From: Clostridium cuniculi
GTDB taxonomy: Bacteria; Bacillota; Clostridia; Clostridiales; Clostridiaceae
Reading direction: 5' to 3'
Length of the DNA stretch: 64,000 nucleotides
Assembly: GCF_004353185.1 (NCBI RefSeq)
Contig: NZ_SMUS01000024.1
Span: 1-64,000, forward strand
The notes beneath the pieces were generated by a model. That model was not told the origin of the DNA. It made no database searches and saw only the letters and a list, made by a program, of their open reading frames with translations. A program made the translations under genes and the position numbers. Shown piece by piece: positions 54,770 to 63,217 of this stretch; the first letter of the stretch is position 1, and each line of letters begins with the position of its first letter.

Positions 54770-56091
54770 TAATGGATTTTTTAATGAAGCCGGGAATAAG
54801 AATGAAAAGATGGATATTCCTTGGGTTCATTGGGGTAGTGATACTTGTATTAGGTGTTGTTGAGATTTTTTCAAATAAAGATTATAACGGCACTATAAGA
54901 CTTTTATATTTATTTTTAAGTTTAATTGGAATCGTAATAATGTATATAGCATTTTCTGAATTTGTTAAGTCATTTATTTCTTTAATAAATTCTGAAAAGG
55001 TTAAAATAACAATAAATGATAAGAATATAGAAGAACTTGTAGATGAGAAGAGAGTTCATGTAGGTGGTCCTAAAGTAGTTGTTATTGGTGGAGGAACAGG
55101 ATTATCTACAATGTTGAGAGGATTAAAGTTATACACAAATAATATAACTGCAATAGTAACAGTTGGAGATGATGGAGGAGGATCAGGAAAGCTTAGAGCA
55201 GACCTTGGAATGCTTCCTCCAGGGGATATACGTAACTGTATTTTAGCACTAGCTGATACTGAGCCTATTATGGAAGATTTACTTCAGTATAGATTTAAAG
55301 AGGGTTCATTAAAAGGACAGAACTTTGGTAATTTATTCTTAGCTGCAATGGCAGGAATAAGTGATAATTTTGAAGATGCTGTACAAAAAATGAGTTCAGT
55401 ACTTGCAGTAACAGGAAAGGTATTACCTGTTACACTTGATGATATGAAGCTTATAGCAGAACTTGAAAATGGAAGTGTAGTAGAAGGTGAATCTATAATT
55501 CCAGAAGAAGTTATAAAACAAAAAAGTAAAATAAAACAATTAAGAATTGATCCAGAAAGAGCTAAGCCGTTGATGGATGCACTTATAGCTATTAAAGAAG
55601 CTGATGCTATTGTTATGGGACCTGGAAGTCTTTATACTAGTATAATACCAAATCTATTAGTTGAAGATATAGTTGAAGGAATAAATAAGAGTGATGCAAT
55701 AAAGATATATATATCTAATGTAATGACTCAACCAGGTGAAACTGATGATTTTGCAGTATCTGATCATATAAAGACATTAATGAAGTATAGTGGGAAAAAT
55801 AGTGTTCAATATGTTATTGCAAATAATGGGACAATTCCTAAAGATATAGAAGAAAGATATTTAAGTGAAGGTTCTAAATTAGTAAAACTAGACTATGAGA
55901 ACATAGAGGATTTAAATGTAAAAGTAGTTGAGACTGACTTAGTTAAGATAACTAAGGGATATGTAAAGCATGATTCTGAGCATTTAGCACAGGTTCTAAT
56001 GACAACTATTTTAGATAAGAAATTACTTTATGATAAAAGGAAGATTATAGAGTACATGTATTTATCTAAAAAGATAGGAAATAAAAAATAA
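54766..56091 (+). CDS. yvcK: YvcK/CofD-like gluconeogenesis factor
   Basis: A 441-residue protein with an N-terminal membrane pair (about residues 17-38 and 45-70) and a CofD-like UDP-sugar-binding domain from about 100. The latter has [56 protein letters not shown], then [18 protein letters not shown] and [15 protein letters not shown]. YvcK supports cell-wall precursor supply on gluconeogenic substrates. Membrane-anchored forms occur in clostridia. Four-base overlap with rapZ implies coupled translation. Confidence 0.95.
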   Translation: MIMDFLMKPGIRMKRWIFLGFIGVVILVLGVVEIFSNKDYNGTIRLLYLFLSLIGIVIMYIAFSEFVKSFISLINSEKVKITINDKNIEELVDEKRVHVGGPKVVVIGGGTGLSTMLRGLKLYTNNITAIVTVGDDGGGSGKLRADLGMLPPGDIRNCILALADTEPIMEDLLQYRFKEGSLKGQNFGNLFLAAMAGISDNFEDAVQKMSSVLAVTGKVLPVTLDDMKLIAELENGSVVEGESIIPEEVIKQKSKIKQLRIDPERAKPLMDALIAIKEADAIVMGPGSLYTSIIPNLLVEDIVEGINKSDAIKIYISNVMTQPGETDDFAVSDHIKTLMKYSGKNSVQYVIANNGTIPKDIEERYLSEGSKLVKLDYENIEDLNVKVVETDLVKITKGYVKHDSEHLAQVLMTTILDKKLLYDKRKIIEYMYLSKKIGNKK

Positions 56092-56172
56092 AAATATTAG
56101 GCTGTATCAAAATTTTTTGATATGGTCTATTTATTTTCCAGTATTATATTATGACACATACGGCACAGTTTA

Positions 56173-56181
56173 TGGTATAAT
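56173..56181 (+). promoter_or_regulatory. Extended -10 promoter before whiA
   Basis: TGG-TATAAT (56173-56181), 37 bp before the whiA ATG. The -35 region (TGACAC near 56152) is imperfect in spacing. An internal promoter for whiA is suggested. Confidence 0.42.
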
Positions 56182-56217
56182 GAAGTATACATTTATAGTT
56201 AGTTAGGAGAAGAATTT

Positions 56218-57168
56218 ATGTCGTTTTCAGCGAAAGTAAAAGGAGAAATATGTAGATATACTGATATATCTAAAGAGGAAGCATTAGCAGAGCTTTCAGC
56301 AATAATGAAAGGTAGTGGAACAATAGGATTTAGTGGGAAGGGTCTTAGCTTTAGAATTACAACAGAAAATCCAGCTTCAGCAAGACATATATTCACTATA
56401 CTAAAGGAACACTTTAATATACACTCTAAATTAATGGTTAAAAAGAGTAACTCTTTAAAGAAAAACAATATATACATGGTTTTAATTGAGGAAGATATGG
56501 GGGTTAGGGACCTACTTCAAGAAACAGGTATCTTTAGAGAAATAGATGGGGTATTAACTATTGATTATAAAATAGATCCTGAAATGGTGAAAAAAGAAGA
56601 GTATAAGAAGGCTTATATAAGAGGAGCATTCATTGGTGGAGGAAGTGTAACTAATCCTGAAAAGACATATCATTTAGAGTTTGTAACTCATAGTGAGGAG
56701 TATGCACAAGATTTATCTAAGCTTATTAATTCCTTTGGATTAAATTCAAAGGTTATTCAAAGAAAAAATAGCTTTATAATATATATAAAAGAAGGTGAGC
56801 AAATAGTTGATCTTCTAAACATTGTTGGAGCTCATACTTCATTACTTGAACTTGAGAATATAAGAATAATGAAGGAAATGAGAAACAACGTAAACAGACT
56901 TGTTAATTGTGAAACTGCAAATTTAAGTAAAACAGTTAATGCAGCAGTAAGACAAGTTGAAAGTATAAAGCTTATACAAAATAGTATAGGACTTCAAAGA
57001 TTACCTAAAAATCTTCAAGAAGTTGCAGAGCTTAGATTAAGTTATCCAGATGAATCACTTAAGGAATTAGGAGAAATGCTAGATCCTCCAGTAGGTAAAT
57101 CAGGAATAAACCATAGGTTAAGAAAAATAGAAAAGATAGCTGAAGAAATTAGGAGTGGAAACTACTAA
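56218..57168 (+). CDS. whiA: DNA-binding protein WhiA
   Basis: A 316-residue WhiA. The N-terminus SFSAKVKGEICRY is typical; the middle has two LAGLIDADG-like segments (KAYIRGAFIGGGSVTNPEKTYHLEF), which in WhiA have lost nuclease function; the C-terminus is an HTH domain (LPKNLQEVAELRLSYPDESLKELGEMLDPPVGKSGINHRLRKI). It influences division and chromosome segregation in Firmicutes. The rapZ-yvcK-whiA order is conserved. AGGAGAAG precedes the ATG. Confidence 0.96.
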   Translation: MSFSAKVKGEICRYTDISKEEALAELSAIMKGSGTIGFSGKGLSFRITTENPASARHIFTILKEHFNIHSKLMVKKSNSLKKNNIYMVLIEEDMGVRDLLQETGIFREIDGVLTIDYKIDPEMVKKEEYKKAYIRGAFIGGGSVTNPEKTYHLEFVTHSEEYAQDLSKLINSFGLNSKVIQRKNSFIIYIKEGEQIVDLLNIVGAHTSLLELENIRIMKEMRNNVNRLVNCETANLSKTVNAAVRQVESIKLIQNSIGLQRLPKNLQEVAELRLSYPDESLKELGEMLDPPVGKSGINHRLRKIEKIAEEIRSGNY

Positions 57169-57301
57169 ATAGTCAATAATTTAAATATAGTTTTTTTAAT
57201 AAGGTCTGCTACGGCAGGCCTTAAAGTTATATAAGTAATTGTAATAGTGCATTTAATAGTTTAAAATTTTTAGTAAATAATCATAATAAGGGGGTGTCTT
57301 A

Positions 57302-58531
57302 TTGGAAAATAAAAAGTTCTGTCATCTCCACTTACATACTGAATATAGTTTGCTTGATAGCTCAGCTAAAATTAAGAAAGTTATTAGTAGAGCAAAAGAG
57401 CTTGGAATGGATAGCATAGCCATTACTGATCATGGTGTTATGTATGGATGTGTTGCATTCTACAAAGAAGCTATAGCACAAGGTATTAAACCTATACTTG
57501 GTTGTGAAGTATATGTAGCAAGCAAGTCTATGAATATTAAAATTAATGATAAGGATAATGGTACATATCACTTAGTTTTATTAGTAAAAAATGAAGTTGG
57601 TTATGAAAATCTAATGGAAATAGTATCAGCAGCATCTATTGATGGATTTTACTATAAGCCAAGAGTTGACCATGATTTCTTAAGAAAGCATAGTGAAGGT
57701 TTAATTGCTTTAAGTGCTTGTCTTGGTGGAGAAGTACAAAAGAATTTATTAAGAGAAGACTATGAAAAGGCAAAAGAAGTTGCCTTAATGTATAAGGATA
57801 TCTTTAAAGATGGTTTTTATTTAGAAATACAAGACCATGGAATGGAGGAGCAAAGAAAGGTTACAGAAGGTAATATTAAGTTATCTAGGGAAACTGGAAT
57901 TCCTTTAATTGCAACTAATGATGTCCATTATATTAATCAGGAAGATTCAAAGGCTCATGATATTTTAATGTGTATTCAAACAGGGAAGACTGTAGAAGAT
58001 CAAAATAGAAGAAGATATCCTTCAGATCAGTTCTACTTAAAGTCTCCAGAGGAAATGTGGGATATGTTCTCTTATGTTCCTGAAGCATTGGAGAATACAA
58101 TTAAGATTGCTGATGAATGTAATTTTGATTATGAGTTCCATGTTTCTAAGTTACCGAATTTCCCAGTTCCACAGGAATATAAAACTCACTTTGATTATCT
58201 TGAAGAGGTGTGTTTTGAAGGGTTAGTTGAAAGATATGATGTCTTTGAACAGTTTAGGGATAAATTAATCAATGTTCAAGATATAAAGGACTTTGCAGAA
58301 ACTAATGAGGAAGCAAAGGAATATGTTGATAGACTAAACTATGAGCTTGGTGTAATTAATCAAATGGGATATGTTGATTATTTCTTGATTACTTGGGATT
58401 TTATTAAGTACTCAAATGATCATGGGATACCAACTGGACCAGGTCGTGGATCAGCAGCTGGGTCAATAGTTGCATATACCCTGGGAATAACAAAAATAAA
58501 TCCGATAAAGTATAGCTTACTTTTTGAGCGT
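57302..58531 (+). CDS. dnaE: DNA polymerase III alpha subunit DnaE, exon 1 (residues 1-410)
   Basis: It encodes residues 1-410 of DnaE. The start is TTG, with AAGGGGG seven bases upstream. The PHP domain opens with [22 protein letters not shown] (residues 6-27), contains [17 protein letters not shown] and [13 protein letters not shown], and is followed by the palm start, where [34 protein letters not shown] ends the exon. The normal next residues, FLNPERVSMPDID, are found only at 58808. The frame otherwise runs 22 codons into non-homologous sequence and stops at 58597. The exon ends on a complete codon (CGT), the last base being the T of the intron's U-G splice pair. Confidence 0.93.
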
Positions 58532-58807
58532 AGAAAGATGCGCTGTTTAAATTGGGTGAATTGCTGGAAGGCTAAACTATTTAATATAGCATGCTAATCA
58601 GCAGCCAAGTCTGGGAATGGCAGATAAAGTACCAGAAAGGTTCAGAGACTAGAGGGGTGAGTAGCTAGACAATAATCTCCTCCATGAGTGCCCAACATGT
58701 AAATTAACATGATGATATAGTCCAAACTGAGATAGAAAAGACTATCTGATGAAAATGAGGGAAACCTCCAGAGCGTAGGATAAAGAGCCTACGGATAATA
58801 ATTAATG
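58532..58807 (+). ncRNA. Group I self-splicing intron in dnaE (intron 1, ORF-less)
   Basis: 276 nt between exons 1 and 2. P1 is visible: exon end AGCGU pairs with the internal guide GCGCU (within 58540-58546), giving the obligatory U-G pair at the splice site. Core elements are P (GAATTGCTGGAAG, 58558-58570), Q (AATCAGCAGC, 58596-58605), R (GTTCAGAGACTA, 58640-58651) and S (GATATAGTCC, 58714-58723); P/Q form P4 and R/S form P7. The last base is G, as required. No endonuclease ORF is present. Removal joins ER to FL in frame (phase 0). Confidence 0.92.
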
Positions 58808-59660
58808 TTCTTAAATCCTGAAAGAGTAAGTATGCCTGATATAGATTCGGATTTTTGTTATGAGAGAAGACAGGAAGTAATTGATTATGTTGTTGAAAAA
58901 TATGGAGTTAAAAATGTATCACAGATAATTACCTTTGGTACAATGGCAGCTAGGTTGTGTTTAAGAGACGTAGGAAGAGCTATGAATTACTCATATGCAG
59001 AAGTTGATAGAATAGCTAAAATGATTCCTACAATGCTTGGAATAACCATAGAAAAGGCATTAGATTTAAATCCTGAGCTTAAAGCAGCATATGATAATGA
59101 AGATAGAGTAAAAACATTAATAGATGTTAGTAAAACTCTAGAAGGGTTACCAAGACATTCATCAACTCATGCAGCTGGTGTAGTTATAGCATCAAAACCA
59201 TTAGTTGAATATGTACCACTTCAAAGAAATGAAGATATGATAGTAACCCAATTTGATATGACAACATTAGAAGAGCTTGGACTTCTAAAGATGGATTTCC
59301 TTGGCTTAAGAACTTTAACAGTTATGAGTGATGCTGTTAAGATGATTAAAGAAAATAGAGGAATAGATATAGATTTAGATAAAATAGATTTTGAAGATAA
59401 AAATGTTTATAACATGATTGGTGAAGGAAAAACAGCTGGTGTATTCCAGTTAGAATCTCCAGGAATGACATCATTCATGAAGGAACTTAAACCTGACTGC
59501 TTGGAAGATATTATAGCCGGAATATCATTATATAGACCGGGACCAATGTCAGAAATTCCAAGATATATAGAGGGTAAAAGAAATAAAGACAGTGTGCATT
59601 ATGAGACTCCAGAACTTGAAAGTATACTGGATGTCACATATGGGGTAATGGTATATCAAG
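58808..59660 (+). CDS. dnaE: DnaE exon 2 (residues 411-694, catalytic palm)
   Basis: It starts FLNPERVSMPDIDSDFCYERRQEVIDYVVEKYG. D421 and D423 of PDIDSD and D573 of KMDFLGLRTLT correspond to the three catalytic aspartates of bacterial DnaE (E. coli D401, D403, D555). GLPRHSSTHAAGVVIA, KTAGVFQLESPGMTSFM and SLYRPGPMSEIPRYIEGK are further family motifs. The exon ends in TATGGGGTAATGGTATATCAAG, that is YGVMVYQ plus the first base of the next codon (phase 1). The first ATG upstream, at 58805, lies in the intron and is not a real start. Confidence 0.93.
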
Positions 59661-60321
59661 GTGCGAAACGTTCTACAAAAACAAAAACTATAGAAATGTA
59701 GTCTAAAATTGTAGGGATAAATATTTATCTAACTTATCATTTGAGGTTAAAGGTGAAAGTCCTTTTAAGAACTAATTAAGGTAGTTCTTCCCTAATACTA
59801 CGACATGCATAATTAGTTCAACATAATTATGTATGAAGCTCGTTGAAGTCGGTGAAAATCAGACCTGAAAAGTGGTTAGAAAAGTAATCGGGGGTCTATA
59901 AAATTAATATGGCTACGAAAGAAATTCTCGTTAAAAAAATCGTTAACCATTAATGTACGAATAGAAAGTACTTATTTCAAGTGTAATTTAAGTATTCTTG
60001 GTTATTTAAATTATAATTATTAAAAAATAATTGCTTTTAGCTTACCTTAAGATGGCGAAGAGGCACTTGACGGTTTATAGAGAAAGCCTAAGTTAATATG
60101 TAAAGATAGAATGATAGGAACGTTTGAACTTATTCAGTAGATGATAAAATTGTTGAAAGTTGATGCTACTAATGAATAGGAAATGATTCATTAAGAATAA
60201 GGACAGCAGCCTGTAGTAGTGATGAAATAAAGTAATGTTTATTGAGCGAAGGGGCATAGTTAATTTAGCAAATGTATGTTCTCTAATTATTTAATAAATA
60301 ATATAATTAGAGGTGATTAAA

Positions 60322-61242
60322 ATGAAATATAGCGTGGAAATAAAACAAAAGGCAATAGAATATTATTTAGTTGGTTATTCAGCAAAAAAAATATCTACTA
60401 TAATAGGGGCTAATGAAGCTACTATAAGAAAATGGCTTAAAGAAAACAATATAACTATTAGGAATGGGGGAAGTTATAATAAAATTTATAATGATGAATT
60501 TATTAATAAAATAAAAAAATTATATGATGAAGGTTTTAATACTATAGAAATTACTAAAATGCTAGGTTTGAAGAGAGGAATAGTATCTTATTTATTAAGA
60601 GAAAATGGATATAAATTAAACCATAGAGGCCCGAAATCTAAAATAGGAAGAGAAGATTATTTTGATAATATAGATTCATCTGATAAAGCGTATTTTTTAG
60701 GATGGTTAATGGCAGATGGAAATGTAAGTATTTATAATGGGCAATATTCTATAAAGATACATATTTCTTATAAAGATAAAGAATTAATCAATCAGTTTTT
60801 AAAATATATTAAATCTACAAATAAGGTGAAATTAAAAAAAGGAAAATATCCTAGTTATTATGTAAGTTTGACCTCAAAACATATGTGTGAAAGTCTGATG
60901 AAATATGGTATTGTACCGCAAAAGACAGGATTTGAATGCTTCCCTAAAAGCATTCCAAAGGAATTTAAAAGAGATTTTATTAGAGGAGTTTTTGATGGAG
61001 ATGGTATAACTGATATAAGAAATTGTAGAAGTGGATTTGTAGGAAGTAATAATTTAGTAAATAATATTCTAGCCGAATTGAATAAATCAAATTTAAGAGT
61101 ATTTAATACTCATAGCAAAAATGTATATTATTTTCTTGGAGGAAAGAAATTTTCAAGAGAATTATTTAAATATATGTATGAAGATGCAACGTTATATCTT
61201 AAAAGAAAATATGATAGAATGAAATACATTTGTAATAATTAA
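60322..61242 (+). CDS. LAGLIDADG homing endonuclease with N-terminal HTH segments, in group II intron domain IV
   Basis: A 306-residue protein. Residues 1-45 (KQKAIEYYLVGYSAKKISTIIG...IRKWLKENNI) and about 52-93 (FINKIKKLYDEGFNTIEITKMLG...LLRENGYKL) look like two helix-turn-helix units. Two LAGLIDADG motifs follow: AYFLGWLMADG (123-133) and FIRGVFDGDG (219-228). D132 and D227 are the expected metal-binding acids. The 95-residue spacing fits a monomeric two-motif enzyme. It probably cuts the intronless dnaE site to drive homing; target specificity is inferred. AGAGGTGAT precedes the ATG and the TAA lies four bases before domain V. Both acids are intact, so it may be active. Confidence 0.92.
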   Translation: MKYSVEIKQKAIEYYLVGYSAKKISTIIGANEATIRKWLKENNITIRNGGSYNKIYNDEFINKIKKLYDEGFNTIEITKMLGLKRGIVSYLLRENGYKLNHRGPKSKIGREDYFDNIDSSDKAYFLGWLMADGNVSIYNGQYSIKIHISYKDKELINQFLKYIKSTNKVKLKKGKYPSYYVSLTSKHMCESLMKYGIVPQKTGFECFPKSIPKEFKRDFIRGVFDGDGITDIRNCRSGFVGSNNLVNNILAELNKSNLRVFNTHSKNVYYFLGGKKFSRELFKYMYEDATLYLKRKYDRMKYICNN

Positions 61243-61246
61243 TGGA

Positions 61247-61338
61247 ACGCCGTATGCGGTGAAAGTCGCATGTACGGTGTGAAGTGGGGGAAAACAAAAC
61301 CTGACCGTTAAGACGAAGGTGGAGTTACCTATCACTAT
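61247..61338 (+). ncRNA. Group II intron domains V and VI
   Basis: Domain V (61247-61280) is exactly 34 nt: ACGCCGTA/TACGGTGT as the lower stem (one G-U), TGCGGT/GTCGCA as the upper stem with a GAAA tetraloop, and a TG bulge. The catalytic triad reads CGC. Domain VI (61283-61336) closes with AGTG/CACT, and G-U and G-C pairs flank the unpaired A61331, the likely branch point. The terminal AU is 61337-61338. Confidence 0.9.
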
Positions 61339-61592
61339 AACAAGTTATGCAAATAGTTAGAGACCTAGGGGGATACTCTTTAGGTAGAAGTGATATGGTT
61401 AGAAGAGCCATGTCAAAGAAAAAGCACAGTGTTATGGAACAAGAAAGAAAGAATTTTATATATGGAATAGTAGATGAATATGGTAATGTAGAAGTACCAG
61501 GTTGTTTGAGAAATGGTATAAGCGAAAAAGCAGCAAATGAAATTTTCGATCAGATGATGGACTTTGCTTCGTATGCTTTCAATAAATCCCAT
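61339..61592 (+). CDS. dnaE: DnaE exon 3 (residues 695-779)
   Basis: 254 nt completing the split Glu codon and encoding EQVMQIVRDLGGYSLGRSDMVRRAMSKKKHSVMEQERKNFIYG to FASYAFNKSH. These are highly conserved DnaE sequences of the fingers domain. An ATG at 61347 is the internal Met of VMQ, not a start. After the final CAT (His779) the frame runs into NFASVAI and a stop, which has no homology and belongs to intron 3. Confidence 0.92.
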
Positions 61593-61941
61593 AATTTTGC
61601 AAGTGTGGCAATATAGAAAGATCTATATTGAAAACTCCTTAAATTGCTGGAAGTTCCTAAAGCTATTTAGACTACAACGTAATTTGAAAAGATAAGCGTG
61701 AATGTAGCAGAAATGCAGAAAAAACTAAATAGATTATATATGGGGAGACCCTAAGTATAATTATTTTATTCTTTGGATAAAATAAAATGGATAATCAGCA
61801 ACGAAATTTCTAAGGTAATGAATTATTACTATGAAAGACGCTCAGAGACTATAATAGGAGATACTAATTAAATTAGTATATGGTATAGTCCAGACTACAA
61901 CTTTATTAATATAAAGGCTTATGAAAGTAAGAGTAGTAAAG
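61593..61941 (+). ncRNA. Group I self-splicing intron in dnaE (intron 3, ORF-less)
   Basis: 349 nt. Exon end CCAU pairs with GUGG (61603-61606) to give P1 with the U-G splice pair. Core elements are P (AAATTGCTGGAAG, 61641-61653), Q (AATCAGCAAC, 61793-61802), R (GCTCAGAGACTA, 61840-61851) and S (GGTATAGTCC, 61882-61891). The terminal base is G61941. The core words are near-identical to those of intron 1. There is no ORF. Removal joins NKSH to AAAYAVIGYQTAYL in frame (phase 0). Confidence 0.9.
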
Positions 61942-63159
61942 GCAGCAGCTTATGCAGTAATAGGATATCAGACAGCATACTTAATGCATTACTATCCAGT
62001 AGAAACTATAGCAGCAATGGTTAATTCTGTTATGGGTATAAGTGAAAAAGTAGCACACTACACTAAGTTTGCAGAAAGCTTAGGTATACAAGTGTTACCA
62101 CCGAATATAAATGAAAGCTATTCAAAGTTTACTGTTAAAGGAAACAGTATAAGATTTGGATTAGCAGCAATAAAAAATGTTGGTTTAAATGTTGTTGATG
62201 GAATAGTTGAAGCTAGAAAAAGTAAAGGTAAATTCGAGTCATTAGTTGATTTTATAAATAAAATTGACTTATCAACAATAAACAAAAGAGCTGTAGAGAG
62301 TTTAATAAAAGCAGGAGCTTTTGATGAATTTAAAATATTTAGATCAAAATTATTAGCTGTTTATGAAAAGTTAATGGATAGTGTGGCTAGTGATAAAAAA
62401 AGAAATATAGATGGTCAAATTAGTCTTTTTGGTATGGCAGATGAAAGTATAAAGGCACCAGAAGTAAAATATCCAGATATAAAAGAATTTGCAAAAAATA
62501 ATTTATTATCAATGGAAAAAGAAATGACTGGTCTTTATATATCAGGGCATCCTTTAGATGAATATGAAAAAAGCTTAAAGATGATGACATCAACTACAAT
62601 AGAAACAATATTCCAATCATATGAAGCTATTATGGATGGATTAGGTGATGATGAAAATTTAATTCAAGATAATCAGAGAGTAATACTTGGAGGAATACTA
62701 GCAGAAGTAAATCAAAAGGTAACTAGAAATAATTCAATAATGGCCTTTTTAAAACTAGAAGATTTAACAGGGGTTATTGAAGTTGTAGTATTCCCTAAAA
62801 CTTTAGATAAAGTAAGAAATTTAATTAATTTAGACTCAATGGTTGTTATTAATGGAAGAGTTAGTATAAAGGAAGATGAGGAACCAAAGCTTATTTGTGA
62901 GAGTATAGAGCCCTTGGAAAAGGTAAATAGTAGTAAACTATATATAAGAGTTGATGATTTACAAAAAGCGAAAGAAATGAAGCCTAAGTTAATAGAAACT
63001 GTAAGTGAATATAAAGGTGATTCTGCACTTTATGTATTTACTTCAAAGGATAGAAAGAATTATAGAATGCCAAGAAATATGTGGGTAGATTTAAATACAG
63101 ATGTTGTTCTCGAATTAAAAAAAGTTTTTGGAGACGATAATGTAAAAGTAGTTGAATAA
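61942..63159 (+). CDS. dnaE: DnaE exon 4 (residues 780-1184)
   Basis: It encodes AAAYAVIGYQTAYLMHYYPVETIAAMVNSVMG, the rest of the fingers, the tandem helix-hairpin-helix region (FVDFINKIDLSTINKRAVESLIKAGAFDEF), and a C-terminal OB-fold domain (about residues 1015-1090: VILGGILAEVNQKVTRNNSIMAFLKLEDLTGVIEVVVFPK). The ATG at 61921 lies in the intron. Total spliced DnaE is about 1184 residues, normal for clostridia. A terminator follows. Confidence 0.93.
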   Translation, partial: AAAYAVIGYQTAYLMHYYPVETIAAMVNSVMGISEKVAHYTKFAESLGIQVLPPNINESYSKFTVKGNSIRFGLAAIKNVGLNVVDGIVEARKSKGKFESLVDFINKIDLSTINKRAVESLIKAGAFDEFKIFRSKLLAVYEKLMDSVASDKKRNIDGQISLFGMADESIKAPEVKYPDIKEFAKNNLLSMEKEMTGLYISGHPLDEYEKSLKMMTSTTIETIFQSYEAIMDGLGDDENLIQDNQRVILGGILAEVNQKVTRNNSIMAFLKLEDLTGVIEVVVFPKTLDKVRNLINLDSMVVINGRVSIKEDEEPKLICESIEPLEKVNSSKLYIRVDDLQKAKEMKPKLIETVSEYKGDSALYVFTSKDRKNYRMPRNMWVDLNTDVVLELKKVFGDDNVKVVE

Positions 63160-63180
63160 ATTTTAAATAAAAATTTTTTT

Positions 63181-63217
63181 ATATCTTCACAAAAAAATTG
63201 TGAAGATATTTTTTTGT
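63181..63217 (+). terminator. Terminator of dnaE
   Basis: ATATCTTCACAA pairs with TTGTGAAGATAT (12 bp, 5-nt A loop) and is followed by TTTTTTTG. Confidence 0.94.

Larger units (their letters stand above)
59661..61338 (+). mobile_element. Group II intron in dnaE (intron 2) carrying a LAGLIDADG endonuclease gene
   Basis: 1678 nt. The 5' end is GUGCG, the group II consensus. Domain V (61247-61280) and domain VI with a bulged A at 61331, 7 nt before the end, are clear, and the 3' end is AU. Typical group II segments GGTGAAAGTCC and TCGGTGAAAATCAGACCTG lie in the 5' part. CTTGA (60066-60070) can pair with exon bases TCAAG (59656-59660) as an EBS1-IBS1 candidate. Removal restores YQ-EQVMQIVRDLGGY in frame (phase 1). 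There is no reverse transcriptase; the ORF in domain IV is a LAGLIDADG protein. Confidence 0.92.

Noticed and set aside
56218..57168. WhiA as another homing endonuclease because of its LAGLIDADG-like middle
   Set aside because: WhiA is a known regulator family derived from such a fold; the motif here (AFIGGGS) lacks the catalytic acid, and the HTH tail is typical of WhiA.
57201..57224. Terminator between whiA and dnaE (AAGGTCTGC/GCAGGCCTT)
   Set aside because: The stem is real, but neither strand has a T run after it, so it was not listed as a terminator; it may be a weak attenuator.
59661..61338. Intein rather than intron in dnaE
   Set aside because: The inserted segments contain stops in the dnaE frame and lack intein splicing blocks; RNA elements such as domain V are present instead.
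57302..63159. dnaE as a frameshifted or decayed pseudogene, or as separate genes starting at 58805, 61347 and 61921
   Set aside because: Exon ends match exactly the ribozyme splice rules, all catalytic motifs are kept, and the apparent starts are an intron codon or an internal Met.
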